The notes under the pieces were generated by a model. The model searched no databases. It was given only the letters and a program-made list of their open reading frames with translations, and had not been told where the DNA came from. The position numbers and the translations under genes are program-made. 64,000 bases of DNA, taken from contig NZ_OMPD01000014.1 in NCBI RefSeq assembly GCF_900312745.1, positions 3,038,001 through 3,102,000 on the forward strand, written 5' to 3'. Origin of the DNA: Aquimarina sp. AU58. GTDB lineage: Bacteria > Bacteroidota > Bacteroidia > Flavobacteriales > Flavobacteriaceae. This document shows positions 18,571 to 28,418 of the stretch, in pieces; the stretch's first letter is position 1; every line of letters begins with the position of its first letter.

Positions 18571-19266
18571 CTACAAATCAGATATATTCATTTTGTAATT
18601 ATCCCCAATGGGAATTTCAATGGTATTAATTTCAATATCCTGTTTTGTATACGCCGTAATTTTATCCCGATTTACGATGTAAGATCGATGTGTTCTTATA
18701 AATCGTTCATCTAATCTATCTTCAAATGCAGTTAAGCTATATTTTATAAGTCGGGTTTTATTAGACAAATGAATCTTAATATAATCTTTTACGCTTTCTA
18801 TATATAGAATATCATCATAGAAGACTTTTACTTGTTTTCGATCCTCGCGTATAAAAATAAAATCATCCTTTTTTGGGATAGTCTTTTCAATTTCGGTAGA
18901 GGCTGATCGCGTATTTTGTAACGAAATGAATTTTTCGGTTGCCATAAAAAACCTACTAAAAGTTATAGGTTTTAAAAGATAATCAACAGCATTCAATTCA
19001 AATCCATCAAGAGCATAATCTCTATACGCTGTTGTAAATATTACATGAGGCTTAACAATAAGGTTTTTAAAAAAATCCGTGCCTTTTAATACAGGCATTT
19101 CTATGTCGAGAAAAAGTAAATCAATTGATTGTTGCTGTAATATTTTACTAGCTTCTATAGCACTATTACAAGATGCCACTAATTCAAAACCATCTAACTG
19201 TTTCAAATGCGTTTCTATTAGCTCTCTGGCTAATTCTTCATCATCTACTATTAAACACGTATACAT
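18571..19266 (-). CDS. LytTR-family response regulator
   Basis: This 231-residue protein has a receiver domain (acidic pocket D8/D9, phospho-acceptor Asp54 in LFLDIEMP, Lys in DYLLKP). Its C-terminal LytTR DNA-binding domain contains FIRTHRSYIVN. It acts in the cytoplasm and is switched by phosphorylation. The start codon overlaps the stop of the sensor kinase gene by one base, so the two form a coupled pair. Targets are unknown; the divergent DUF5916 gene unit is a candidate. Confidence 0.95.
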   Translation of the reverse strand: MYTCLIVDDEELARELIETHLKQLDGFELVASCNSAIEASKILQQQSIDLLFLDIEMPVLKGTDFFKNLIVKPHVIFTTAYRDYALDGFELNAVDYLLKPITFSRFFMATEKFISLQNTRSASTEIEKTIPKKDDFIFIREDRKQVKVFYDDILYIESVKDYIKIHLSNKTRLIKYSLTAFEDRLDERFIRTHRSYIVNRDKITAYTKQDIEINTIEIPIGDNYKMNISDL

Positions 19267-20330
19267 TATTTAGCTTCCAAAATTAAACGAACACAATATT
19301 TATCACTTTCTTCCTTAATATCCAAAGAATAATCATCTCCATACAGTAAATCTAATTGTTTTTGAACATTACTCAATCCTATACACCTCTGATTTTTATT
19401 TTCAACAGATATCGTTGATTTAGAATTTTCAATATTAAAAATAATATGATTGCTATCCGAACTAATTGTGATTGAAATAAAAGCTTCCTTTAGTTCCTGA
19501 GTCACACCATGTTTAAAAGCATTTTCTATAAAAGTTAATAGTAACAAAGGAGCTATTTTTGAATCCTCTGTGCTATTATTTTTAAAAGAAATACGAACTC
19601 TGTTGCCATACCGTATTTTTTCTAAAGCAATATAATTCTCGATCAACTCAATTTCTTTTTGGATGGATACAAATTTGCTATTACAGCGATACAACATATA
19701 ATCCAAAATATCAGATAGTTTTTCAATCACTTCTGGTGCATGATCTGATTTTTTTATGGCCAGAGCATACAAATTATTTAATGTATTGAATAAAAAATGC
19801 GGATTTAATTGATTTTTCAAAGCAGTCAATTCAGCTATTTTTTTTTGCTCATTTAGTTTTAAATAATTCTGCTGGTTTTTATAAAACCTAAACATTAAAA
19901 GTAGGGCAGTAGGAGTTAAAAATTTAATACTCTTACTCAAAAAAACCGAAAAACTTAGAAGTCTTTCCCAAAAAGATTGTTTCGCATAATGTTGAACTAT
20001 TGGGCTATAGTAGTCAAAATACCTTACATCATAATAGTATATTCTATAATATATATACATGGCGTACATAACAAACAATAGAATAATCAACCATAGAACA
20101 AACCAACCTGTTTTTCCTTTATTCAAAAAATTTGGTACCAAATAGTATAGACAAGTGTATGCTATTAGTATTTGTATGGCAATGAAGATGATATAAGATT
20201 CAAATAGTTGTAGATAGCTACCATTATAATTATCAATATTAGCAGATAATGTGAAATACAAGAATATACCTATCCAGAACAATACGTGTCGTATTTCTGT
20301 TTTGTCAAAGTATGTTTTTAAAGACTTCAT
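19266..20330 (-). CDS. LytS/YehU-type sensor histidine kinase
   Basis: This 354-residue protein has four hydrophobic segments in the first ~150 residues, then a short coiled region. The His_kinase domain carries the phospho-acceptor His178 in NPHFLFNTLNNLYAL and an ATPase part with TFIENAFKHG. It has no large periplasmic sensor domain, so the signal is probably sensed in or near the membrane. It is first in a two-gene operon with the LytTR regulator and divergent from the 168-aa gene, with ~200 bases between them. Confidence 0.93.
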   Translation of the reverse strand: MKSLKTYFDKTEIRHVLFWIGIFLYFTLSANIDNYNGSYLQLFESYIIFIAIQILIAYTCLYYLVPNFLNKGKTGWFVLWLIILLFVMYAMYIYYRIYYYDVRYFDYYSPIVQHYAKQSFWERLLSFSVFLSKSIKFLTPTALLLMFRFYKNQQNYLKLNEQKKIAELTALKNQLNPHFLFNTLNNLYALAIKKSDHAPEVIEKLSDILDYMLYRCNSKFVSIQKEIELIENYIALEKIRYGNRVRISFKNNSTEDSKIAPLLLLTFIENAFKHGVTQELKEAFISITISSDSNHIIFNIENSKSTISVENKNQRCIGLSNVQKQLDLLYGDDYSLDIKEESDKYCVRLILEAK

Positions 20331-20530
20331 AAAGAAAATAACAAATATAGCTTATACTAGTCGTATAATGATTATTTATCTACCAAGCTAGTATTTAAGG
20401 CTATAAATAGGTGAAAAACAACTACAAAAACCTAAAAAGGTCTTAATAGACTGAACTTCCTCTTCGGTCTACTTTTAAAAAAACATAAGAGTATCAACCA
20501 TAGTTTTGATTAAACTTAAAATATAAATCT

Positions 20531-21037
20531 ATGAAACGTCTATTTTTTACTACGTTCCCTTTTTGTTTTTTACTTGTTTTATCACAATACAAGATGATGA
20601 ACCATGATAAAACTATTATAAACAACGATACACTTCTTTATAAGAGTACAAACGAAATAGTCAAAACAAACCATTCATTTTCAGAAAAGGAAATGATTGA
20701 AAAAACGCTTAATAATTATATTCAAGGGAGTTCTTACAATGAATTAGAAAAACTAGAAAGTGCTTTTGCTGCAGATGCATCTTTATACCTTACAGTAAAA
20801 GGTACCTTTAAAAGATTAACTCCAGTAGATTATATCAATTATTTTAAGAATAAGAAAAAAGGAGTCTATAACGGACGAACAGGAAATATTCTATCAATCG
20901 AGATATATCGTGATATAGCTACAGCCAAAGTCGAAATTTTTATTCCGGAGAGAAAAACAAAACTAATGGATCTTTTTCTATTAAAAAAGCTGAAAGGTGA
21001 TTGGAAAATAATTACTAAAACAGCTACAAAGCTATAG
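20531..21037 (+). CDS. Exported NTF2-like / putative lumazine-binding domain protein
   Basis: After a hydrophobic N-terminus (LFFTTFPFCFLLVLSQ) comes an ~115-residue SnoaL/NTF2-like domain. It starts EKEMIEKTLNNYIQGSS and ends DLFLLKKLKGDWKIITKTA, the pattern of the putative lumazine-binding family. Such domains are small-molecule binding cups; the ligand is unknown. A TAGTTTTG element at 20501-20508 resembles a Bacteroidota -7 box, but I see no good -33 partner. The DUF5916 gene follows 17 bases later. Confidence 0.75.
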   Translation: MKRLFFTTFPFCFLLVLSQYKMMNHDKTIINNDTLLYKSTNEIVKTNHSFSEKEMIEKTLNNYIQGSSYNELEKLESAFAADASLYLTVKGTFKRLTPVDYINYFKNKKKGVYNGRTGNILSIEIYRDIATAKVEIFIPERKTKLMDLFLLKKLKGDWKIITKTATKL

Positions 21038-21054
21038 GTTTCTAAATTTTATAT

Positions 21055-23217
21055 ATGAAAAAAATATTTTTGATAGCACTTTGTTTCCTATCTACTTTCC
21101 ATACTCTGGCACAAACAAAAACCATTCAATTTAAAAAGGCTACAATTACCATAGATGGCCAGTTAGATGAATCTATCTGGAAAGAACTTCCTGAGTATTC
21201 TGGTTTTTATAATTATATGCCAATAGATGAAGGTTTAGCAGAAAATCAAACATCTGTACGACTATTTCATAATGGAGAATATTTATACGTGAGTTTAATT
21301 TATAATGATACTACACCAAAAACACAGGTTAGTTCTTTAAAAAGAGATGTTCCTATTGGATTAAGTGATGGGTTTGCCATGGTTTTAGATACACAAAATC
21401 AACAACAAAACGCATATTATTTTTCTGTAAATAGCTATAGTACACAAATAGATGGTATTGTTGAACGTATTAATGAAGGATATGATTTTAGCACAAGTTG
21501 GAATACGATATGGAAAGCTAAAGCCTTTATGAATGGTAAGCAAAAACAATACGAAATAGCTATTCCTTTAAAAGCCTTAAATTTTGACACGAATAATGCT
21601 ATTTTCGGAGTTCAGTTTTATGTTAGGGATATTAAAAAGAATTCCTGGACTATTTTTAAAAATGTAAAACGTAATTATCGTCTTTTTGATTTGCGATTTA
21701 CCGAAAAAATGACCGTTGAAGCTTTACCTAATACATCAACTTCACGTTTTACAACAACACCATCTATTACTGCAAACTATCAGAACGATGTGGTAGAAGA
21801 TGATACAGAAACTACATTTAAACCAAGCCTGGATGTGCAATACAATGTTACTTCTTCTCTTCGATTAGATGCGACAATAAATCCTGATTTTTCACAAATC
21901 GACATTGATCAACAAGTAACAAACCTAACCCGATTCTCAGTTTTTTTCCCAGAAAGGCGTAATTTTTTTCTCGAAAACTCTGATCTATTTTCAAATCTGG
22001 GTGTTGATGGTGTGAATCCTTTTTACTCAAGACGTATAGGAGCAAAATCAGATATTCAATTTGGGTTAAAATTATCAGGAAATGTATCTCCAAAAACCAG
22101 AATCGGAATTCTAAACGTACAAACCGATAAAGAAAATGAAATCGCTTCAGAAAATTTTGGAGCTCTTGTTACCGAACAACAACTATCAAAAAACTTTACC
22201 ACAACTGGTTTTTTTATCAATCGACAACAAACCGATAAATTTGAATTCACAAATGACTATAATCGAGTAGCAGGTATTAATATAAATTATAAATCTGATA
22301 ATAATAAGTGGCTTGGCCTGGCAAATTTTGGAAAAAGTTTTACTGATGGAATTTCTAAAGACAATAACTTTTATAATGCAGGAATTTGGTTTAACAAAAG
22401 AGGATTAGAATGGAATGCTGCAATCAAAAATGTAGGCAAAAATTATATAACCGATGTTGGTTTTACACCAAGATTGTATAATTATGATGCTATTAATGAT
22501 GTTGTGGTAAGAGAAGGATATACCCAAACCACAGCAGGAATAGAATACCAAAAGTTTTACGAAAAATCAAAAACAATAAACTCTGTTCGTTATTTAAATT
22601 ATAGTAATGACACCTATCTGGATGAACATGGTAAATTGAATCAGTCATCACATTTCTTAAATTCAGCTGTATTCTTTAAAAATCTATCAGCTTTATATTA
22701 TGTATTTAGATATGAGTATGTGGATTTAAGGTATGGTTTTGATCCATTAGGAAATGGTAATTCTTTAATCCCAAATGAATATCGCTTTGGGATTTTAAAA
22801 ATCGGATACAACTCTGCAAATAACCAAAAATTTAGATATCGTTTCAATATACAAAAAGGAAATTACTATAGCGGAAAAAGAATGGCAGCAGGAGCTTATC
22901 TAAATTATCAGTTATTACCATTTGCAAATTTAGAAATGAGATATGATATTAATAAAATTGATTTGAATCTGTTAGGAAAAGAAACTTTTCATTTAGCTCG
23001 TTTTACGGGACAAATTTTCTTTTCTAATCGATTAAACTGGACAACCTATGTGCAATACAATACACAACGAGATAATTTTAATATCAACAGCAGGTTACAA
23101 TGGGAATATAAACCTTTATCATATATTTATTTGGTTGTTTCTGATAATTATAACAAAGATATTGCCCGCACAAATTGGGGAGTTGCCTTTAAAATGAATT
23201 ATCGTTTTGATTTTTAA
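21055..23217 (+). CDS. DUF5916 protein with N-terminal CBM9-like domain
   Basis: This 720-residue exported protein has a signal peptide (FLIALCFLSTFHTLAQ). The N-terminal domain (about residues 25-200) has the carbohydrate-binding family 9-like pattern (ITIDGQLDESIWKELPE). The rest is the DUF5916 region, read as an outer-membrane beta-barrel ending in a typical terminal strand (NWGVAFKMNYRFDF). It is common in Bacteroidota and its role is not established. It shares a transcription unit with the lumazine-binding-like gene and ends at a clear terminator. The LytTR/LytS pair is divergent, a hint at regulation only. Confidence 0.88.
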   Translation: MKKIFLIALCFLSTFHTLAQTKTIQFKKATITIDGQLDESIWKELPEYSGFYNYMPIDEGLAENQTSVRLFHNGEYLYVSLIYNDTTPKTQVSSLKRDVPIGLSDGFAMVLDTQNQQQNAYYFSVNSYSTQIDGIVERINEGYDFSTSWNTIWKAKAFMNGKQKQYEIAIPLKALNFDTNNAIFGVQFYVRDIKKNSWTIFKNVKRNYRLFDLRFTEKMTVEALPNTSTSRFTTTPSITANYQNDVVEDDTETTFKPSLDVQYNVTSSLRLDATINPDFSQIDIDQQVTNLTRFSVFFPERRNFFLENSDLFSNLGVDGVNPFYSRRIGAKSDIQFGLKLSGNVSPKTRIGILNVQTDKENEIASENFGALVTEQQLSKNFTTTGFFINRQQTDKFEFTNDYNRVAGININYKSDNNKWLGLANFGKSFTDGISKDNNFYNAGIWFNKRGLEWNAAIKNVGKNYITDVGFTPRLYNYDAINDVVVREGYTQTTAGIEYQKFYEKSKTINSVRYLNYSNDTYLDEHGKLNQSSHFLNSAVFFKNLSALYYVFRYEYVDLRYGFDPLGNGNSLIPNEYRFGILKIGYNSANNQKFRYRFNIQKGNYYSGKRMAAGAYLNYQLLPFANLEMRYDINKIDLNLLGKETFHLARFTGQIFFSNRLNWTTYVQYNTQRDNFNINSRLQWEYKPLSYIYLVVSDNYNKDIARTNWGVAFKMNYRFDF

Positions 23218-23314
23218 TCATTGATTTTTTATAAAGAAATCTAATCACAAAACCAATACACCAAAATTTGAAATAATAGAAGCAATTAAAGAAAAGAAAT
23301 AAGGAAATGCATAT

Positions 23315-23354
23315 AAAAGGTTACACGTTAAACTCTAATTTGTAACCTTTTTTT
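23315..23354 (+). terminator. Rho-independent terminator after the DUF5916 gene
   Basis: AAAAGGTTACA pairs perfectly with TGTAACCTTTT across a 15-base loop and runs into a T tract. Confidence 0.85.
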
Positions 23355-23419
23355 TAATCATCTTGTCAAATACATGTGAATTCACAATACATAGTTACTC
23401 ACATCTAAAATTTGATAAA

Positions 23420-24526
23420 ATGAATCAATTAAAGCAAATTTCTATAGTATATATATTGTTATTCATAACAATGTCAGGAATATCTTTTGGACAAACTAAT
23501 TCTGAATTTATAAGAGTTCCCGATGGAAGAAATATTAATGTTTTTAAACTTAACCAACATATAGAAAAAGCAATGGACTCCATAGGAGTGCCAGGCCTTT
23601 CTATTGCTATAGTGAATAATAACAAAATTGTATATCATAATACATTTGGAGTTGTAAATAATAAGACACAGGAACCTGTAACCAAACAAACTATCTTTGA
23701 AGCAGCCTCTCTCTCTAAACCATTGTTTGCATATTTTATAATGAAAATGGCAGAAATGGGTAAGATTGATATAGATAAACCAATTTATCCATATCTTAAA
23801 ACTATATTTCCTGCAGGAGTTATTGCTAAAGAATCTTTTGAAGCGTATCAGACTTTAACTCCTCGCATTATAATGTCTCATGGAACAGGAATTCCTAATT
23901 GGGTCAAAGGGCCTATCAAAATAGCCTTTAAACCTGGAACAGGTTTTTCTTATTCTGGTGAAGCATATCAACATTTAGGAGCCGCTTTTGGGACAAAATT
24001 AGATATTGGGTGGGGCAGTGCACTAGATTCTCTTTTTCTTAAAGAAGCAGCGCACCCCATCGGTATGAATAAAAGTTTTTATACTTGGAATGATATATTA
24101 GAAAACCATGCAGCTAAGGGACATATGAAAGGTAAAGTAAACCTGGAAATGCATAGGGGTAAAAAAGTAGGACCTGGATATAGTTTGCAATCTGATGCCC
24201 AGGATTATGCTTTATTTTTGATAGAAATGATGAATCCCAAGAATATAAAAAAGCATACTCGAGACGAAATGCTTAAAGAGCATAATCATTTTAAATCTGA
24301 TAGCAAACTTTTAAAAGAGACAGGGCAAACAGGTTGGGGGCTCGGTTTTGCTCAGAAACCTACACCACATGGAATGATGCATTTACATACGGGAAACAAT
24401 CAAGATTTTCAGGCATATACCATGTTTATCCCCGATCAAGAATACGGGTTTGTAATGTTTGGGAATTCGGATAATTTGTTTCCTTTACTAGAAACAATAG
24501 AACAACTTTTAGGAGAACATTTTTAA
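23420..24526 (+). CDS. Beta-lactamase-fold serine hydrolase (class C-like)
   Basis: I start this gene at the ATG preceding a clean signal peptide (MNQLKQISIVYILLFITMSG); the frame extends 19 codons upstream to a TTG that would spoil the signal. The protein has the penicillin-binding fold motifs: SLSK (Ser97/Lys100 with this start), YSG for the Tyr motif, and HTG in place of KTG. This group includes D,D-peptidases, esterases and beta-lactamases; the true substrate cannot be read. The next gene starts 10 bases downstream, making it first in a probable four-gene operon ending with a sigma factor and a membrane protein. Confidence 0.88.
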   Translation: MNQLKQISIVYILLFITMSGISFGQTNSEFIRVPDGRNINVFKLNQHIEKAMDSIGVPGLSIAIVNNNKIVYHNTFGVVNNKTQEPVTKQTIFEAASLSKPLFAYFIMKMAEMGKIDIDKPIYPYLKTIFPAGVIAKESFEAYQTLTPRIIMSHGTGIPNWVKGPIKIAFKPGTGFSYSGEAYQHLGAAFGTKLDIGWGSALDSLFLKEAAHPIGMNKSFYTWNDILENHAAKGHMKGKVNLEMHRGKKVGPGYSLQSDAQDYALFLIEMMNPKNIKKHTRDEMLKEHNHFKSDSKLLKETGQTGWGLGFAQKPTPHGMMHLHTGNNQDFQAYTMFIPDQEYGFVMFGNSDNLFPLLETIEQLLGEHF

Positions 24527-24535
24527 GATAATCAT

Positions 24536-24865
24536 ATGAACAATTTAGATGAATTTTTAGGATTTATTACCATTATTATAGCAGCAATACTTCTTGTTTT
24601 CATAATTGCCAGATATAACTATCTCATTAAAAAAGCAATGATAGAGAAAGGAATGTACCTGGATCAAAAAACTAATAAATTTAAATACCTGGATATTGGG
24701 TGTATTGTATTTGGATTAGGAATAGGGTTGTTGGTTTCATCTCTGTTTACTACAATGAATTTATTAGAAGACACTGCAGATTTATTAGTTTGGGGTACGA
24801 TTTTAATTTTCGCTGCTGGTGGATTAGTAGTTGCTCATTTTATAAGAAAAAAACTTGAGAAATAA
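24536..24865 (+). CDS. DUF6249-type small membrane protein
   Basis: This 109-residue protein has three hydrophobic stretches (residues 8-25, 53-72 and 83-102) separated by short charged loops. It fits the DUF6249 pattern often found next to ECF sigma factor genes in Bacteroidota. It sits between the serine hydrolase gene and the sigma factor gene and overlaps the latter by 11 bases. A role in the same regulatory circuit is inferred from position only. Confidence 0.8.
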   Translation: MNNLDEFLGFITIIIAAILLVFIIARYNYLIKKAMIEKGMYLDQKTNKFKYLDIGCIVFGLGIGLLVSSLFTTMNLLEDTADLLVWGTILIFAAGGLVVAHFIRKKLEK

Positions 24866-25427
24866 TCCTACACAACAGGATTACGAGCTAATTCGTAAAA
24901 TAAATAAAGGTGATACATCTGCTTTTAGACAACTTGTCTATATATATAAAGATGTATCACTTTCTTTGGCGTCTTCTATTATAAAAGATTCAAGTATTGC
25001 AGAAGATGTAGTGCAAGATGTATTTATTAAAGTGTATCATAAATTAGATACGTTTAGCTTCAAATCTTCATTTGCTACTTGGTTATATCGAATTGTTGTT
25101 AATACATGTTATAATCAATTAAAAAAACAAAAACAGAATGTACCCCTAAAAGTTATTGAGGATACAGCTATTATCATTTCAGAAGAAAAGAATATACTAA
25201 ATGAAGCCGATCAAAAGAAATATATCAATCTGGCATTACAAAAATTACGCTCGGATGAGTCTTTATTATTACGACTTTTTTATCTCTGTGAGCTAAGTAT
25301 TAAAGAAATAGAAGAGATTACTGGTTTTAAACCTTCAAAAATCAAAGTCGATTTACATAGAGGTAGAGAAAATATACATTTTCAATTAAAACGATTACTA
25401 GGAAACGATTTAAAACATTTACTATGA
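24855..25427 (+). CDS. ECF-type RNA polymerase sigma factor, TTG start
   Basis: This 190-residue sigma-70 family protein has region 2 with DSSIAEDVVQDVFIKVYHKLDTF and WLYRIVVNTCYN, and region 4 with LFYLCELSIKEIEEITGF followed by KIKVDLHRGRENI. No ATG or GTG is available upstream of region 2 in this frame, so the start should be the TTG that overlaps the end of the DUF6249 gene by 11 bases. This indicates translation coupled to that gene, possibly at low level. The stop overlaps the next start (ATGA). Target promoters are not identifiable here. Confidence 0.9.
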   Translation: MRNNPTQQDYELIRKINKGDTSAFRQLVYIYKDVSLSLASSIIKDSSIAEDVVQDVFIKVYHKLDTFSFKSSFATWLYRIVVNTCYNQLKKQKQNVPLKVIEDTAIIISEEKNILNEADQKKYINLALQKLRSDESLLLRLFYLCELSIKEIEEITGFKPSKIKVDLHRGRENIHFQLKRLLGNDLKHLL

Positions 25428-25777
25428 AAGAAGAAGAATTAAAAAAAATCATGAGTAAGAGTACCATAGAAACCTCAGATGATTTTATAAATACACTTAT
25501 GAATACTATTGAAGTAGATCAAGAAATTAAGGTAACGTCGTTTTGGTGGTCATTTAAGCCTATTTTGATTACATGTTCAGTATTAATATTAACCATAACA
25601 TTTATTCTTTTTAAATTTTTAAACTATAGTAATATTTCTTTAAATGTACTAGCCAAAATTCCTAGAACACCAGTATTTGTTGTTGTTACATTAGTACTCT
25701 TATTTTATATAAATTCTATTATAAGATTAAACGAATATCGCAGTACAAAAAACAGATTTGGTAATGAATTTAAATAA
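25424..25777 (+). CDS. Membrane protein, probable anti-sigma partner
   Basis: This 117-residue protein has a soluble helical N-terminus (about 40 residues, EEELKKIMSKSTIETSDDF) followed by two hydrophobic segments (about 45-68 and 82-100). The size, the topology and the ATGA overlap with the sigma factor gene make a membrane-bound anti-sigma factor the best guess. I recognise no zinc-binding anti-sigma motif, so this rests on context. Confidence 0.7.
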   Translation: MKEEELKKIMSKSTIETSDDFINTLMNTIEVDQEIKVTSFWWSFKPILITCSVLILTITFILFKFLNYSNISLNVLAKIPRTPVFVVVTLVLLFYINSIIRLNEYRSTKNRFGNEFK

Positions 25778-26000
25778 TGTCTAATTAAGATTGGTAGCTA
25801 ACGAAGAATAAATGTGCATAAAAGGAAATTATTCATTTTTGGTGTACGAATAATTACTATTTTTTATAAATAGTTACTTGTTAAAAGTATGTATATTTAC
25901 CCCATCCTACATTTTTAAAACTACATATTATACCTCAATTTAGAATATTTAGGAATCATTTTCAATATAGTTAAGTATTAAGAATAAGAAAATTGCACTA

Positions 26001-26894
26001 GTGAAAGTATTTATTTCTCTAATTTTATTGGTTTTTACCTATTCTTTTAGTTTAGGACAAACCATGATTCATGATCCGGGAGGAAATTTGTCCCAACGCT
26101 GGCAAATCAATAATGATACTATTAAGCTTTTTAAAATAGTACCCTATAAGCCAGTTTATTTTTTACTGGCCAATTATACTAGCGATATAAATAATCAACC
26201 TCTAAGTGATAATCCAATAAATTCTGTAGATGAACCTTCTGATTTTACTAATACCGAATTAAAATTTCAACTTAGTTTTAAAACCAAGGCAATACGAAAT
26301 ATATTAGGTAAAAAGATTGGTGGGGATTTATGGGTTGCCTATACGCAGTCATCACGCTGGCAGTTATATAGTGCACATATTTCAAGACCTTTTAGAGAAA
26401 CTAATTATGAGCCAGAGTTTATGTTAACCTTTCCTACAGCTTATAAAATATGGGGATTAAATGGTGTATTTGCAGGCATTGGTATTAATCATCAAAGTAA
26501 TGGGAGATCAAATCCCTTATCCAGAAGTTGGAACAGGGTTATTTTACAGGTTGGATGGGAGACTCCTTCTTTAAGCATTGTATTGAAACCCTGGTGGCGT
26601 GTACAAGAAACTCCCATAGAAGACAACAACCCGGGAATAGAGAATTACCTAGGGCGTGTTGAACTTTTATCTGCATTCTCAAAAGGAAGACATGATATAA
26701 GTATAATAGCAAGACATTCTCTGCGAGGAGGGAGTAGAAATCGAGGTAGTATTAGATTAGATTATGCAATTAAAGTACTAGACCTATTACAAATTCATGC
26801 TCAGGTATTTCATGGGTACGGAGAAAGTCTTATTGATTATAACCATAAGCAAACTACTGTTGGGGTAGGGCTATCCCTTTTGCAATGGAGGTAG
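26001..26894 (+). CDS. pldA: Outer-membrane phospholipase A (OMPLA)
   Basis: This 297-residue beta-barrel enzyme hydrolyses phospholipids in the outer membrane. The catalytic residues line up exactly with the family: His164 and Ser166 in NHQSNGRS, and Asn178 in RSWNR, the same 2- and 12-residue spacing as in E. coli OMPLA. The start is a GTG giving a signal peptide (KVFISLILLVFTYSFSLGQ). The gene is not obviously in an operon; about 220 AT-rich bases lie upstream and 200 downstream. Confidence 0.93.
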   Translation: MKVFISLILLVFTYSFSLGQTMIHDPGGNLSQRWQINNDTIKLFKIVPYKPVYFLLANYTSDINNQPLSDNPINSVDEPSDFTNTELKFQLSFKTKAIRNILGKKIGGDLWVAYTQSSRWQLYSAHISRPFRETNYEPEFMLTFPTAYKIWGLNGVFAGIGINHQSNGRSNPLSRSWNRVILQVGWETPSLSIVLKPWWRVQETPIEDNNPGIENYLGRVELLSAFSKGRHDISIIARHSLRGGSRNRGSIRLDYAIKVLDLLQIHAQVFHGYGESLIDYNHKQTTVGVGLSLLQWR

Positions 26895-27101
26895 TGTTTT
26901 TTAGAGTAGTGTATGTAATGATTTAATTACTGCAATTAACTGAAATATAAATGGTTTGATTTTTTTGATAAAAACCTCTATCTCTGGAGTATACTTATAT
27001 GAAACTATAAAGTAGTTGATAGGAGCTCTTTTACTTTAAAATAATTTACTATCTTTTCATACGTTTATAGATCATCTAATATAATCAACCAAGACCTCCC
27101 T

Positions 27102-28418
27102 ATGGAAATTTTCTCTTCTTACAATGTTATTATAGGAATTTCGCTTATTATAATCTTATCCTTTATTTTTAATGGAGTTGCCAAAAAAACTAATGTTCCT
27201 GCGGTACTTTTATTAATTATTCTGGGGATTATCATACAATATATTCTTAAAGCTTTTGGTGGGGATACGATTGATTTTTTTCCAATGCTTGAAGTGTTAG
27301 GTATTGTTGGGTTGATTATGATCGTTCTCGAGGCAGCCTTAGAATTAGAGTTAAAAAGTGATAAACTCATGCCCATTCTTAAATCGATGGCCATTGCTTT
27401 AATTGGATTAATTGCCTCTACATTTATAGCAGCTGTAATTTTAAAAGCGTTAGTAAAAGGGATGACAATGCAGTCTGCATGGTTGTATGCTACACCACTA
27501 TCTATATTATCCAGTGCAATTATTATACCCAGCGTATCATCACTACCCATTGCAAAAAAAGAATTTCATATCTATGAAAGTACGTTTTCGGATATTCTGG
27601 GAATTATGTTGTTTTATTTCCTTACAGGAAGATTAAATCCGGCAGAAGATTCGGGAGTAGGTGGTTTTTTCCTTAACCTAATACTTACGATTGTGATTTC
27701 ATTAGTAGCTAGTTATGCTATTATCCTAATATTTCAGAAAATTAAAAGTCAGGTAAAGCTGTTTTTACTTATTGCTGTACTATTACTATTGTATGCTTTA
27801 GGGAAAAAAATGCATTTATCATCATTAATAATTATTTTGATCTTTGGATTAGTAATTGCCAATATGAAATTATTTTTTCAAGGAAAACTTAGAGGATACC
27901 TTCATCTCGAAAAAGCAAAATCTATTTATCACGAGCTACACGTAATTACTGCCGAAACAGCCTTTGTAGTACGTACATTATTCTTTGTGATTTTTGGGAT
28001 AACCATTGTACTTTCTTCTTTATTAAGTCTAAAAGTTACACTAATTAGTCTTTTGATATTAATCTCTATTTACGTTATACGATATGGTTTGCTACGTCTT
28101 TTTATGGGAAAAGATATTTCACCTCAATTGTTTATTGCACCAAGAGGGTTAATTACAGTACTTTTATTTTATGCTATCCCTGCAGAAGCTATGATTGAAG
28201 GATTCGAACCGGGAATATTGTTATTTGTAATTATAGGGACCAGCTTGATTATGACAGGAGGGATGATAAGAGATAAAAAAATGAACCCAAATCAAGAATT
28301 GGAAACAGCAGAACCCAAAGAAAGTATAGAAGAAACCGAATATTTTATTAATAATACAACAGATCTAAGTGAAATTGATGATGCTTTGCCATCATCTGAT
28401 GAACATGAAACCGAATAA
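27102..28418 (+). CDS. Cation:proton antiporter (CPA-type)
   Basis: This 438-residue membrane protein has about 12 hydrophobic segments and the general text of Na+/H+ exchangers. These include a conserved acidic pair region (IVLEAALELE) and the IAPRGLITVLLFY motif in the C-terminal half. The cytoplasmic tail (last ~55 residues) is strongly acidic. It would exchange protons for Na+ or K+ at the inner membrane. The WYL regulator gene overlaps its stop codon by one base. Confidence 0.88.
   Translation: MEIFSSYNVIIGISLIIILSFIFNGVAKKTNVPAVLLLIILGIIIQYILKAFGGDTIDFFPMLEVLGIVGLIMIVLEAALELELKSDKLMPILKSMAIALIGLIASTFIAAVILKALVKGMTMQSAWLYATPLSILSSAIIIPSVSSLPIAKKEFHIYESTFSDILGIMLFYFLTGRLNPAEDSGVGGFFLNLILTIVISLVASYAIILIFQKIKSQVKLFLLIAVLLLLYALGKKMHLSSLIIILIFGLVIANMKLFFQGKLRGYLHLEKAKSIYHELHVITAETAFVVRTLFFVIFGITIVLSSLLSLKVTLISLLILISIYVIRYGLLRLFMGKDISPQLFIAPRGLITVLLFYAIPAEAMIEGFEPGILLFVIIGTSLIMTGGMIRDKKMNPNQELETAEPKESIEETEYFINNTTDLSEIDDALPSSDEHETE

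Noticed and set aside
23363-23419. Upstream TTG start for the serine hydrolase
   Set aside because: It would place 19 polar residues before a clean signal peptide; the ATG at 23420 is better.
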